DNA of 64,000 nucleotides. Source: Lutraria lutraria (taxonomy: Eukaryota > Mollusca > Bivalvia > Venerida > Mactridae). The translations under genes and the position numbers were made by a program. The stretch is from assembly GCA_964023205.1 (NCBI GenBank), contig OZ026837.1:15229479-15293478 (forward strand). Direction: 5' to 3'. Positions 12,401-20,093 of the stretch are shown one piece after another. Within the stretch, counting starts at the first letter, position 1, and each line of letters starts with the position of its first letter. The notes beneath the pieces were generated by a model, which made no database searches, was not told where the DNA came from, and was given only the letters and a program-made list of their open reading frames with translations.

Positions 12401-15400
12401 GTAAGAAGATACTTTTGAAAAAAAATGTACTGTATGTGCATCTGACTTATATGACGATAATGGATTATATCCATGTGAAAGTTAAGTAATTGAAAAGTGT
12501 CTTCTTACAAACGTAAGAAGACACTTTCTGAATAGATCTACGGGGGTTATATTCGTACAAATATAATTGACAAGATCTTACCTTTTACAGCATAATCTAA
12601 ATCTATACTAGGAGCATTTAACGTAACCAAATCAGAATTTTTGATGATAAGTTTTGATAAAAGTCTATCCTTTGATGGTGTCGTTGAGACAGGACTTCCA
12701 TTACCACCATTGTCTTCAACCATATGTGCACATTCTAACACTGTATCCCCCTGTAAAAACAACAACGATAGATTAATGTTAATTGACATAGCTATTTAAA
12801 TGATTTTCAGCACACAGGGCTCAAAATTAACACTAGCAAACTGCTAGTGAAAAACTGATTTTGCTAGTGAAACTGAGTGTCGTAACAATATAATTTTTCA
12901 TTCAATTTCAATACAATTACATGTACATAAAATACAACCTATTTTTTACAACATGAATTTTTCTGAAAAACAAATGTGAAAACATGGCAAGTGGATTTCC
13001 AATTATGCTAGTTGAAATTATGTGTACTAGCAAAAAATTGCTAGAGGCAAAAGAATTTTAGCCCTGGCATATCAATTCATACCTGTGACTAGCATTTATG
13101 TTGAAATGTCATGAGGTGTACACTTCAGTTAAAAGGATGCAATGCGTTGAATGTTCCATATGAATATACTGTAAAATTCCTATCAAAATGCCCTCCCCGG
13201 ATAAAGCCCCCCGTCCCTGCTTTTTTTTAAAGAAAAAAAATCTATTCACCAAATCCTAAACACATAGAGTAAAACCAAAATTAAAAACCAAATCCTTTGT
13301 AATCCTACTTTTAAACAAACGACAACAAAAATGTATCCATTAGATGAAGACATTCTAAGGTCATGTAGGGCAATTTCTGATGCTGTAAACCTAATGATAT
13401 GACATCATTTTAGTAGTACTTACACTTGAAGAGGTTGTATTAAGGATTCCTTCATACACAATACCATTTTTCACTTGTACTTGAACAGTACATCCCTGCA
13501 AAAAAATGAGTCAATCAGAGAAAAAGCAACACACAAACTCATTCCATGAATACAGAACAAGTATTTTTTAATTGACATAAAATCTGGAATCTCAAACTCT
13601 CGGTCTAATCTCTTACTTATCACAATCTAAATCTTCTAAATTTTCGAAGACAAGATTATCACATGATTATGAAACATTTTCTTTTATTTTTAACGGGACA
13701 TATTCTTAAAGTCATCATAAAAATTCAAATTGAAGCTATAAATCTAAAAAGTCAAAGGCCTACAGAGTAGAAGTAAAACGTACAGGCTGCAGGACGACCT
13801 TGGCAATTTGGACAATTGATTTTGCCGCCCCTGTTATTGCATTTTAAACACAGAACATCATTTATAGAATACTTACAACCATTGAATACATAACATGTGT
13901 CAACCTTGAATTTTTATATAGTCCTTCGATCTGTAAAATACAAATTAAGGCATAAAATCAGACTAACTGGAAGTGAACTTCTAAATAGAATTCATTCATT
14001 TTTTAAGAGATAAAGAGAATATTATCATCACTTGAAAGTGAGTTCTATCCACCAAAATTCAGTTGTAACGTTTAATAAATTATTAATACTTAAAATTAAA
14101 GAAAATATATTATAATTCTACTTACAGGTACATTTTTGTCATTTGTCTGCCCTCTCGTTTTTTGTTGCCTAAAACATACAAAGAGTTAGTTTATCAGTAT
14201 GATGAGTATCATAGTAACACTCACAGACAGCCTTTACATGTGATTGTCTATGACAAAATGCAGAACACACATGTACTGAAAAAATATATAACAATTATAA
14301 TAGTATTACTATTAGTTAATACCTGCATTAAACTTAATTTAAAGATGACTGGTTAGTTCATACTGATTACATGCTAAATCATATATGTCCATTACAGAAT
14401 GATCCACAGAAATTCTTAATGTCAACCATATTAATTATTATTGACACTAATTTACTATTTAGTAATTATATTAATTTTATACCAACAATGCAACATGTAC
14501 TGATGTAGATAAATTAATTGGCTTCTTATTGGTGTAATTATTCTTGACCTACAATGTTTTTTTAAAAGATTTTATAAACATTTTATGATGCGGGGTATTG
14601 AAATATATTGACTTTCTAGATTTTCACCCATTGTTGTGAAGATGACAAATTTATACTTTCTGTTTTCTGGCTGCCAGCCAATTAGCCACTTAGAAACGAG
14701 TCAGTGATGGATAGAAATCTCAAAGTTCCAAAAGCATTGCTATAAAAATGCCTGGATGCCCCTAGCAGGCCTGTAACTCTAGCTTTTGGACCTGTTGACC
14801 ACAAACCCTGCATCTCATAATCATACTATTTAGACCAGAAGTGGTTCACGCAAACTTAGCAATATTGCAAGTGAAATTACCATGTAATGATGTATACATT
14901 CATTCAGCAAAAACATAACGGATGAAAAAATTGACGACTAATTAAATGTTCATAATGACAGAATCTTTTCAATGCATAATTCGCAAGTAAAATAATGTTT
15001 AAAACCAAACATTCTCTAGACTATTAATGATTAAGTATAGTCACACAGACAGTATCATTATTAAACAGTTTAAAAAAAGCAGTTGCACGAGACAAAATAA
15101 CCAGACATTAAATAGTTACTACAGTGTAATACCATGATTGATCCGACACAAGGTTATTTGAACACCAAATAGAACTGACTGTGACAGTACTACATATTAA
15201 GCCATCAGATTGTTACAGCTGTGTCACCTACAGTTCCGAAAAAACTTAAAACAGGAAACCAACTACTTTATTACATAGGTACAATGTGGTATGTTTTTTA
15301 AAAGCAACTAAATGCAAAATTACAGCTGAGTTAGCGAATGAGATTGAGAATGACATTATGCACAAATGGAATATATCTCAGGTTTCTGTTTCAGAAGAAC

Positions 15401-15755
15401 ATACTTAAATGTGTTAAGGTTTAATCCCCAAGACCTTGGATGAGATCTGCAATCTATTTCGTTTATAGTGTATAATGTCTCCAAGGTTAATGGACATTTA
15501 TCAGTGAGGTAAGTTCATTTATACAGACTACAGTTCTAAAAAATTAGCCAATTCTTGCCAACACAAACCACTTGTAGGTGATGACACTCATCGATTTACA
15601 AGTATGACAGGACAATCAATAAGCTAAACATTTGCAACACAGACGTGCAACAGTGCGTACCTATCTTGTGAGTATATTTGTCGTTTTTCAGATCGGCCAG
15701 GCCCTGGATTCATCCGACCCCCACCTCGGTTTCGTTTATTATTCATCGACATCAT
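234..15755 (-). CDS. ATXN2: Ataxin-2 orthologue, 14 coding exons, 3' end off the window
   Basis: Spliced gene read right to left: 15755-15661, 14168-14126, 13930-13877, 13495-13424, 12750-12582, 11497-11370, 10695-10607, 9506-9291, 8749-8589, 7432-7277, 6403-6354, 2301-2009, 1313-1244, 465-234. All introns are GT/AG and phases join without a stop (1828 nt, about 609 codons). The order LSm domain (residues about 47-130), LsmAD (about 140-225), disordered linker, then PAM2 (about 513-532) is diagnostic of ataxin-2. Known family role: a cytoplasmic RNA-binding protein that binds poly(A)-binding protein through PAM2 and acts in mRNA stability, translation and stress granules. The start ATG at 15755 has an in-frame TGA 48 nt upstream (15801-15803). 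There is no N-terminal polyglutamine tract like that of human ATXN2. The C-terminal part lies left of base 1. Identity is secure; the exact start and the exon 14 acceptor are inferred. Confidence 0.93.
1030..1225 (+). repeat. Interspersed repeat, 'gcaacaacctc' family, in ATXN2 intron 13
   Basis: The segment carries 'gagcaacaacctctta', 'aacaacataacttt' and 'ggtgttgttttt' blocks. The same string set occurs at 25610-25810 (reverse orientation) and 39778-39900. It lies close to the exon 13 donor. A transposon class cannot be assigned. Confidence 0.6.
1244..1313 (-). CDS. ATXN2: ATXN2 exon 13 (PAM2 motif, duplicated core)
   Basis: 70 nt, acceptor TTTCAG, donor GTAAGA. It encodes the PABP-interacting PAM2 motif (consensus LNxxAxEFxP). 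Two cores sit back to back: LNPEAKEF followed after one Thr by LNPDAKEFVP. Human ataxin-2 has a single LNPNAKEFNP. The second copy is the complete one, with the trailing Pro. Known function: binding to the MLLE domain of cytoplasmic poly(A)-binding protein. Confidence 0.93.
2009..2301 (-). CDS. ATXN2: ATXN2 exon 12 (charged, Ser-rich disordered region)
   Basis: 293 nt, acceptor GTCTAG, donor GTAAGT, ends in phase 2. It encodes LDDNKDNTKDKDKDKE, then Ser/Glu/Lys- and Val/Thr-rich sequence ending SSSSASSHDSVSNP. It lacks any fold signature and leads directly into the PAM2 exon, as expected for ataxin-2. It is separated from exon 11 by a 4-kb repeat-filled intron with matching phase 0. Confidence 0.88.
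3345..4795. repeat. Tandem array of about 170-bp units in ATXN2 intron 11
   Basis: Roughly nine successive units, each containing 'ggccataactcagtg' or 'ggggtataactcagtg', 'gcacaactaggcttactac', 'gatcacttctgtgaagtt', 'gagaaattgtccggacaa' and 'tattgtatatactgtataaa'. The right-hand units (from about 3990) are nearly identical with a spacing of about 169-170 bp; the left-hand ones are more diverged. This is a repeat type I associate with bivalve genomes. Confidence 0.93.
4805..4866. repeat. (ACCG)n-like microsatellite
   Basis: GC-rich run of GACC/GACCG tetramers (accgaccgaccaaccgac and so on) directly after the tandem array. It is the probable source of the spurious Arg/Gly/Thr- and Asp-rich reading frames here. 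Confidence 0.9.
4867..5150. repeat. Interspersed repeat with 'accttgacctttgacc' motif
   Basis: Contains 'gggggtataacaag', 'ggtgaccttgacctttgacc' and 'cacatgaagtttgatgac', and ends with 'acccccgatctg...cgggggtatc', which forms an inverted pair with the upstream 'atctgggggtat'. These motifs recur across bivalve genomes. No coding capacity is evident. Confidence 0.65.
5166..6307. mobile_element. Non-autonomous hAT-type DNA transposon (1142 bp)
   Basis: Terminal inverted repeats TAGGGCTGTCCCGATA (5166) and TAGTGCTGTCCCGATA (reverse strand, ending 6307) differ at one base. The element is bounded by perfect 8-bp direct repeats CACACAAC at 5158-5165 and 6308-6315, the target-site length typical of hAT. 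The TIR start fits the hAT 'TAGNGNTG' pattern. Both ends hold clustered CGATAC motifs in the same orientation (five within about 90 bp on the left, four on the right), plausible transposase-binding subterminal repeats. The interior encodes no transposase. Confidence 0.9.
6354..6403 (-). CDS. ATXN2: ATXN2 exon 11 (short conserved helix)
   Basis: 50 nt, acceptor TTTCAG, donor GTAAGC. It encodes GRDEQIKELKAFGKNFK, which resembles the conserved 'EQIEELKKF..DF.L' block found in ataxin-2 proteins ahead of the PAM2 region. A hAT-type element starts 46 bp beyond the donor. Confidence 0.88.
7025..7200. repeat. Interspersed repeat, 'caagtttggtgaggat' family, ATXN2 intron 10
   Basis: Shares 'tcaagtttggtgaggatc', 'aaaactgttt.aattaga', 'gcggacacygttg', 'gggtgttcc' and 'aatacgtcc' with 10280-10590 in the same orientation. 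Both end in 'cgtgtataaaa'-like sequence. Apparently a short non-coding mobile repeat. Confidence 0.75.
7277..7432 (-). CDS. ATXN2: ATXN2 exon 10 (disordered Thr/Pro/His region)
   Basis: 156 nt, acceptor TTGCCAG, donor GTGAGC, ends in phase 1. It encodes a Thr/Pro/Ser/His-rich segment beginning DETNRQTIPASTAGP and ending YVDGKKQTK. A MITE lies only 39 bp upstream of the acceptor (7472-7715). Confidence 0.87.
7472..7715. mobile_element. TA-flanked MITE rich in CGCGAA (244 bp), ATXN2 intron 9
   Basis: Perfect 11-bp terminal inverted repeats TACTGTAGAAC / GTTCTACAGTA with TA at each end, as in Tc1/mariner-like target duplications. The interior is a series of 'cgcgaa' and 'ttcgcg' blocks in both orientations, so it can fold on itself. 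It ends 39 bp from the exon 10 acceptor. The segment 33616-33824 has a similar plan. Confidence 0.82.
8136..8156. promoter_or_regulatory. Twin palindromic CRE sites in ATXN2 intron 9
   Basis: Two complete TGACGTCA octamers (8136-8143 and 8149-8156) separated by five bases and embedded in a larger near-palindrome (tgatgacgtcaa / atgacgtcatca). TGACGTCA is the canonical CREB/ATF site. Intronic enhancer function is only inferred. Confidence 0.5.
8589..8749 (-). CDS. ATXN2: ATXN2 exon 9 (disordered Arg/Gly/Ser region)
   Basis: 161 nt, acceptor TTTACAG, donor GTAAGA, ends in phase 1. It encodes YQPPFRRQQGSSGVSKGRGG followed by Ser/Gln-rich low-complexity sequence with RGG-like elements. No folded domain. 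Frame and splice sites join exons 8 and 10. Confidence 0.88.
9291..9506 (-). CDS. ATXN2: ATXN2 exon 8 (end of LsmAD and acidic linker)
   Basis: 216 nt, acceptor TTTTAAG, donor GTAAGT. It starts TKLERGNSEEYRRRELEAQK, equivalent to human PLERDNSEEF..REARAN, then a charged helical stretch (LASEIER) and a Gly/Glu/Ser/Pro-rich disordered tail ending SGGPGK. The acceptor's polypyrimidine tract is weak but the phase agrees. Confidence 0.93.
10250..10590. repeat. Interspersed repeat, 'caagtttggtgaagat' family, ATXN2 intron 7
   Basis: Contains 'caccaagtttggtgaagat' twice (near 10308 and 10470), 'aaggggcataactcaga', 'gagcggacactgttgtgga' and 'gggtgttccaacaatacgtc'. Related to 7025-7200. It ends about 17 bp from the exon 7 splice donor. 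Confidence 0.8.
10607..10695 (-). CDS. ATXN2: ATXN2 exon 7 (LsmAD core)
   Basis: 89 nt, acceptor TTTCAG, donor GTAAGT, ends in phase 2. It encodes NGWDANEMFQTNALQFNVQS and SYDDSLGQYT, the most conserved LsmAD block (W..NEMF..N...FGV.S.YD..L..YT). A bivalve-type interspersed repeat ends about 17 bp beyond its donor. Confidence 0.95.
11370..11497 (-). CDS. ATXN2: ATXN2 exon 6 (LsmAD domain)
   Basis: 128 nt, acceptor CCTTTAG, donor GTAAGT. It encodes DTFTDTGISKFNGETKDKE followed by ELTPWEADGG, which corresponds to the ataxin-2 segment DAFTDSAIS...KVNGE...DLEPWDAG at the start of LsmAD. The downstream intron begins with a C-homopolymer run near 11332-11342. Confidence 0.93.
11554..11719. mobile_element. 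MITE-like inverted-repeat element (166 bp), ATXN2 intron 5
   Basis: Starts CTGAAAATAAAAATAAGTTT and continues GGGGTGCTCAGA; the far end is the reverse complement with a few differences (tctgagcactcccaaac...tttttattttcag). A possible direct flank 'cattg' occurs on both sides, but the target duplication is uncertain. No coding sequence. Confidence 0.65.
12050..12235 (-). repeat. Interspersed repeat, 'aataaaggcca' family, ATXN2 intron 5
   Basis: Shares 'gcaaaggccatcc', 'gacaggtgacctttatttgg' and 'attcacagggtagcctttat' (some reversed) with 42380-42560, 44064-44235 and 48470-48575. Those copies read 'agcggccaccgtccaataaa', suggesting a short palindromic MITE-like family. Confidence 0.65.
12384..12527. 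repeat. Pair of related palindromes, ATXN2 intron 5
   Basis: 12494-12527 is a perfect hairpin: AAAGTGTCTTCTTAC, loop AAAC, GTAAGAAGACACTTT. About 110 bp to the left, 12384-12416 is an imperfect version of the same palindrome (aaaagtgtcatctttacg / cgtaagaagatactttt). The two may be ends of one short element or independent fold-backs. Confidence 0.75.
12582..12750 (-). CDS. ATXN2: ATXN2 exon 5 (end of LSm, start of LsmAD)
   Basis: 169 nt, acceptor TTTACAG, donor GTAAGA, ends in phase 1. It begins GDTVLECAHMVED (compare human DLVLDAAHEK), has a Gly/Ser/Thr insert, then KLIIKNSDLVTLNAPSIDLD (compare human SILFKCSDFVVVQFKDMD), which closes the LSm fold. Confidence 0.92.
12815..13066. mobile_element. 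MITE-like element starting CAGGGCT, ATXN2 intron 4
   Basis: Left end CAGGGCTCAAAATTAACACT and right end (reverse strand) CAGGGCTAAAATTC form imperfect inverted repeats. Inner 'actagcaaactgctagtg' and 'gctagtg' blocks repeat. The ends resemble hAT termini, but I see no clear 8-bp target duplication. Confidence 0.6.
13424..13495 (-). CDS. ATXN2: ATXN2 exon 4 (LSm core)
   Basis: 72 nt, phase 0 at both ends, acceptor TTTGCAG, donor GTAAGT. It encodes GCTVQVQVKNGIVYEGILN, the strongly conserved LSm Sm1 segment (human CELKVKNGSVYEGVF), then TTSSS. Confidence 0.93.
13877..13930 (-). CDS. ATXN2: ATXN2 exon 3 (start of LSm domain)
   Basis: 54 nt, phase 0 at both ends, acceptor TTACAG, donor GTAAGT. 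It encodes IEGLYKNSRLTHVMYSMV, matching the first helix and strand of the ataxin-2 LSm domain (human counterpart VYTNMRMVHVLTSVVG). Confidence 0.9.
14126..14168 (-). CDS. ATXN2: ATXN2 exon 2 (linker before LSm domain)
   Basis: 43 nt between acceptor ...TTTTAG and donor GTAAGT. It completes an Arg codon from exon 1 and adds QQKTRGQTNDKNVP, a short polar linker. Too short to be found as an ORF; supported by splice sites and by exact phase agreement with exons 1 and 3. Confidence 0.82.
14169..15660 (-). other. ATXN2 intron 1, nothing recognised
   Basis: First intron between the start-codon exon and exon 2. AT-rich, with no recognised repeat and no extra exon with matching phase. Confidence 0.6.
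15661..15755 (-). CDS. ATXN2: ATXN2 exon 1 (start codon, Gly/Arg-rich N-terminus)
   Basis: 95 nt, beginning with two adjacent ATG codons (15755-15750) and a third two codons on. It encodes about 31 residues rich in Asn, Arg, Lys and Gly, starting MMSMNNKRNRGGGR. The donor after AAGATAG is GTACGC at 15660. Ends in phase 2. The N-terminus is short compared with mammals but typical of invertebrate ataxin-2. An upstream non-coding exon cannot be excluded. Confidence 0.8.
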
Positions 15756-16545
15756 GGAAGTGTGGTAGGGTAAAACGTCATAAAGAGAACGATTACAAGG
15801 TCATAGCGTGAAAGATCTTACTGTAGTCGTCTGATCGAATAAAGGACACTATATACACTTTAAAAGCTTGATGTCCTGCAATAAAGTCATTGAAAACAAT
15901 CAAAACAAATAAAAAATTCTCGGCTTTGCTGAGAACATGTATAGGATCCCACGCGTAGTGATATAAACACTAATTCATTTAATGACGAAATTTTGGAAAA
16001 CTGCGTTTATTTTTGTAAGTCTATGCAGTTATTAAATGTTTTATATTTGTTAAACAATATTCAATAGTATCATTGATATTGCATCTATCACTCGACTAAT
16101 TGTCAACTTTTTCGTGAGGATTATTTTGTGCACTACTTTTAATGGAGTCTCGGCGATATGTCGACTTCCGGTTGATTTTTTCTTCACGAGCCCATTATTT
16201 CGGTATTTAGTGTTTAGACTCGCTCGATTACGTTAAATAAACTTAATTTTGTCACACATGTTTAGTGTATTTCATAACTAATAATTTATATTGAATAAAA
16301 ATAAAAATATTTATACTAAAACGAATAGTATTGGTGAACGGTACCGGAAAACGATAGGTCGACTTAGTCTACAGCAGATAAATCTACGTTTCAATACAAT
16401 AATCAGCCGATCGAATTGCTTAATTCATAGTTCAAATTATTAACGCATTTAAGTGTTGGAAATTCGTTTTATGCACACTGAATAATTGCTAATTGTTTAC
16501 ATACATTAAAGTCTCGTGTCACGTGTGATCATGATTTCAGTTTGT
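15756..16545 (-). promoter_or_regulatory. 5' flank and probable promoter/5' UTR of ATXN2
   Basis: Region directly upstream of the start codon. It holds the in-frame stop TGA (15801-15803), an ETS-like ACTTCCGG at about 16159-16166 and an E-box CACGTG at about 16521. There is no clear TATA box. The transcription start cannot be placed from sequence alone. Confidence 0.35.
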
Positions 16546-16805
16546 GTTAAGGCCTGACAAAATAGTTTGTTTCTGGTTACACATGGTCCTCAAAATTAGA
16601 GTAGATAGGTCGGGTTGTTGTTTTTTGTTCCTTGATACATGCGGAAAGGTGAACAAATGTAAGAAAGTTGATGTACATGTGTACCGTTACACGCGCCTAA
16701 AAATGTATATTATAGTGGTGGATGAAAATAATGGTATAGGTCGGATAACCAGAAACGACCATTTTTCATTTTTACGCCTAAATATAGACACATTAAAAGT
16801 CTTGG
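16546..16805 (+). mobile_element. MITE-like repeat with 'gtttctggttac' inverted ends, copy 1
   Basis: Left end 'taaggcctgac...gtttctggttac' pairs with right end 'ggataaccagaaacgacc...cgcctaaata'. An opposite-strand relative is at 18122-18390, sharing 'gtttctggttaca', 'taggtcggg', the 'attatggtaggtcg'-type block and 'acgcctaaat'. A 92-codon frame inside it is a by-product. Confidence 0.65.
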
Positions 16806-17086
16806 CAATTATGAATATTTGAAACCAACCGGAAGACTATTAGTTACCCGAATGAGCAACACGTTTCACGGAAGTTTACTAAACATAATATTAATTATGA
16901 TCATTGATCAGAGATATAGATTCTATACGTAGGCATATATATGTCTCTGTTATGATCAACACATGCAGTTTCTTACACGATATTCGGTAGACCTTTCTCA
17001 ATATCAATTTAAACCACAGCCGGGACCAGGGAGTTTAATTTCTTATATCATGCGTCTCATTTCTATTTGTATTTCAGTGTTTGTTT

Positions 17087-17330
17087 TGTTTCATTGGGTT
17101 TTACGTCCTTTTTCAACAGTCAGAGTCATATGAGGCGGACAGTTAACCTAACCATCGTTCCTGGGAAGAACTAGTACTAGACTCCCATGATCCTCCGTAC
17201 GCAGCTCCCTACTTTCTCACATAAAGATATATGGTCGGTAGCTGGGCTCCAACCCACGACCCTCCATCAGTGAGAGGTTACAGTGATTTGAAGTCAGCGA
17301 CCTTAACCACTCGAAAAAGATGTAGACGCA
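17087..17330 (-). mobile_element. tRNA-derived SINE, family B, copy 1
   Basis: Minus-strand SINE. The tRNA-like head is at the right (reverse of 'gggctccaacccacgacc' is a degraded B box; reverse of 'aaccactcg' belongs to the A-box region). The body contains 'aacagtcagagtcatatgag', 'gcggacagttaacctaacca' and 'gtactagactcccat'; the tail is at the left after 'gttttacgtcc'. Related copies follow at 17338, 27335 and 44946. Confidence 0.8.
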
Positions 17331-17337
17331 GCAGTAT

Positions 17338-17555
17338 TCACCTCAGCGGACAGTTCACCTAACATTCGTTGCTGCATAAGAAGAATTTTACCAGTACTAG
17401 ATTCCCATCCTCCGTAAGCAACTGCCTACTTTCTCGATCACATAAACAGACAAGATCGGTAGCTGGGCTCGAACCCACAATTAACCCTCTTGTCAGTGAA
17501 AGCTAGGTTACATTTAACCACCTTAACCACTCGACCACGGGAACGATCGAGTCTT
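17338..17555 (-). mobile_element. tRNA-derived SINE, family B, copy 2 (best tRNA head)
   Basis: On the minus strand the head reads GTGGTCGAGTGGTTAAGG (Ser/Leu-tRNA-like A box) and GGGTTCGAGCCC (B box). The body shares 'cggacagttcacctaac', 'gtactagattcccatcc' and 'aagcaactgcctactttct' with the other family B copies. It sits head to tail with copy 1. The long spacing between boxes and the attached body argue against a functional tRNA. Confidence 0.82.
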
Positions 17556-18121
17556 CAACTTGTAAATTGACTATATACTGGTTATTTAAATTCGGAGCTT
17601 TTTAGGACAGCTATAGCTAGCTTAATTATTTTGCTGTCTGAATTTCTAATGCCATATTATAACTACAATTATAATTCTGACGCAAACCCCTATAAGTATA
17701 TATGTTTTATCAAATGCATTAATAGAAAAGAACTAGACATGCGGCTACAAATATATAGATGTGCATTAATAAATTTGTATTTATATAGTTTCAACTCCAA
17801 ATGTAAACTTCACGTTTTTGAAATAGCACACTAGATATACGTATAATTGTTTTACAATTTATTGCAAGCTAAGACGTTTCGGTGTCATGGATACCCCTGT
17901 CGAAATGTACTCAACTAATCTTTTCGTAATTGATACACCTAAATACGAACTATATCTACGCATGTGTATACATGTACGCTGTTATCACGCAACTGATACA
18001 CGTATACTATACGTGGCAAAGGATCAATTTAAAACTAATATATACTTTCTGTCATGAATGGGTCATCTGCATGCATGCATAATCATATACGTGGGTTGTA
18101 CCACCACAGCTTATCATTGCT

Positions 18122-18390
18122 GAATAACTTTAAATTTAGGCGTACAAATGTTTCTTTCTAGTTACCCGATCGACCTACCATAATTTTTACACGTGACCCT
18201 TGACCTTTTGTTAGCCCGAGGGACGGCAAATCCACTTTCTCATTTTTTAACCTGGCTACCCTCATGCTACAAGACCAAAAAAGTCCCGACCCACCTACCC
18301 CATCATTAATGCCCATGTAACCAGAAACAACATTTCTAGGCCTTATTTGTTTATGACAAACATGATTAACTGGTTTCATATATTTTATAT
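18122..18390 (-). mobile_element. MITE-like repeat with 'gtttctggttac' inverted ends, copy 2
   Basis: Minus-strand relative of 16546-16805: it reads 'ggcctagaaatgttgtttct', 'ggtcgggac...ttttggtc', 'ggtcgatcgggtaactagaa', then 'acgcctaaat'. Inverted ends are recognisable (ttaggcgtacaaatgtttct against aggcctagaaatgttgtttc). Confidence 0.65.
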
Positions 18391-18739
18391 AATGAATTTA
18401 AAGCTAAATATAACCTAGCTACTGGTTATAATTCAAATTACGTGTATGTTATTTTTCTGCATCATCGGTCCTACTGCGCCGAATTGTCGATTTGTAAATG
18501 TGATACACCTCACCCGTGATATCAAGGACTTATATATACCTTGATTATATATATTTATGCATTCATGTACTAAATCTTCGAACTCAATATATTTTTCATA
18601 AACAGGTTGAATTATAATTTTTATAGATTTGTTTATTTATAACATTTAAACCAAAATCACCATCATGATTTTAAAATAGAAAAAACTAACTACTGGGCAA
18701 ACAAAACTTTTATATAAACGCCCCATTTGGCTCATAGCT

Positions 18740-18811
18740 TAAACTGGTTCCCGTTGACTTGTGTGTACAAAGCCTTTTGGTGCACTGCATCATGGAACGG
18801 GAACCAGTTTA
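18740..18811. repeat. Hairpin, 16-bp perfect stem
   Basis: TAAACTGGTTCCCGTT (18740-18755) and its exact reverse complement (18796-18811) enclose a 40-base loop, flanked on both sides by direct 'gctcatagct'. The right-arm string 'catggaacgggaaccagtt' recurs at about 56587, so this is likely part of a dispersed repeat. Confidence 0.7.
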
Positions 18812-19207
18812 GCTCATAGCTTTGTTTTATCAAGGGAAATAAATGCTACATTACTCCAAAACAAGCATCATTGTAGGAGTTAGTTCCCTTGTAACCGACA
18901 GTATATTAATCTATTTGTCTGTTTTCAACAATTTATCAGTTATATACGGGTGTCGTTTCACGTAACCAGCTTTTCCCGGACAATATTTTAACCAGCACTA
19001 ATTAACTTACACTTGGAACCGGCAACTTCTCCAAATGCCGAGGAAAATAACCCTTTTTGCCAAATTTTCATGGAAGCTAAGGTATGACCGCCGCGATCGA
19101 GAATCGAACTCGGAAAAACATAAATAAAACAATGTCTATTTGTCCCAAAGCAAAACAGTTTTTTTCGTGATTTATTCTATCTTTTTGTACGAGCACGACT
19201 AGAGGCC

Positions 19208-19269
19208 TCAGCGCAACACTGTCGTAACTTGTTCTTATTTCAATATGAGTTACAACACTGTTGCGCTGA
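19208..19269. ncRNA. miRNA-precursor-like hairpin (or small fold-back)
   Basis: 22-nt arms TCAGCGCAACACTGTCGTAA (+CT) and its reverse complement, with only two mismatches, enclose an 18-nt loop: 62 nt in total, the size of a metazoan pre-miRNA. The arms match no miRNA family I recognise. A decayed MITE or fold-back is equally likely, so ncRNA is a tentative class. Confidence 0.25.
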
Positions 19270-19444
19270 ACACTCGATGTGTTTTTAAGGATGGTCGGAA
19301 TCTATTTATTTGGTCGGTCTATTCAGGGTCGTTCAGTTTGAGTGACCCTGTTTTATTCTCCGCCTAAAAGAAAAAAAATGCTTGATAAATACTTGTCCAC
19401 ATGGAAATATAAGTTGCGGCTTGTATATACACACAATACAATAC

Positions 19445-19730
19445 ACATTTCTTTAATTGGCGGCCATATTGAGAGGCAAATTTCTTATGCGCATATAATA
19501 GAAAAAAAATCCAGAAAAGTAGTTATTAAACAACTCAATTTATAAAAATAACTTAATCATAAGCACACCAGGTTTAAGAAAATATAATTGTCACATATGA
19601 ATATCCTATATTTAGAAATTTCAAGACAAAAATATAAGTATTTTCTACCAATGCTTGTCAAATTTGCCTTTCAAGATGACCGCCAATTCAAAACAAGGGA
19701 GGTAAATGTTGTAGATGTGGGAACTATGTA
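19445..19730. mobile_element. Decayed copy of the TA-flanked MITE found at 23784-24080
   Basis: Shares 'ggcggccat', 'ttcttatgcg', 'aataacttaatcat', 'caggtttaagaaaat', 'cacatatgaatatcctatat' and the right terminus 'gatgtgggaactatg' plus TA. The left terminus is too diverged to recognise. A 65-codon frame inside it is incidental. Confidence 0.8.
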
Positions 19731-19905
19731 TTGCAAGAAGTCACAGAGAACTCATGTGCATATTGCACTTCTAGTCAATTACTAGTAACTTTTATGGATA
19801 ATGATTTTATCAGTCATTATATCGAGTTGTAAACAAAATACACAAATTGACAAGTTTTTCTCAAGAAAAAATGCATTGCTACGAAAGGAGATGCATACTA
19901 GATGT

Positions 19906-20093
19906 TGAGAGATAATTCACTCAATTCTGACGCTGTTATTTTCAGGTGGAATTGTAATCCCAGAGGAGTTACAAGACACGCCAAGTGCTCAATCATACTT
20001 TACTAACATTGTTTATCAACACTTTATTACATTAGCTATATGACTAATTACTTCTGTAACCATGTTTTGCGAAAGGAATCATTTGCAATTGTC
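19906..20093 (+). repeat. Interspersed repeat, copy 1 of a pair
   Basis: Highly similar over its length to 29558-29738 in the same orientation: 'gagataattcactcaattct', 'ggaattgtaatcccagagga', 'acgccaagtgctcaatcat', 'aaccatgttttg'. No coding potential or clear termini. Confidence 0.85.

Noticed and set aside
16688..16770. Residues 'IIVVDENNGIGR' recalling the N-terminus of dihydrofolate reductase
   Set aside because: The frame lies within a repeat whose opposite-strand relative (18122-18390) does not encode it, and no further DHFR motifs follow. It is a chance resemblance.
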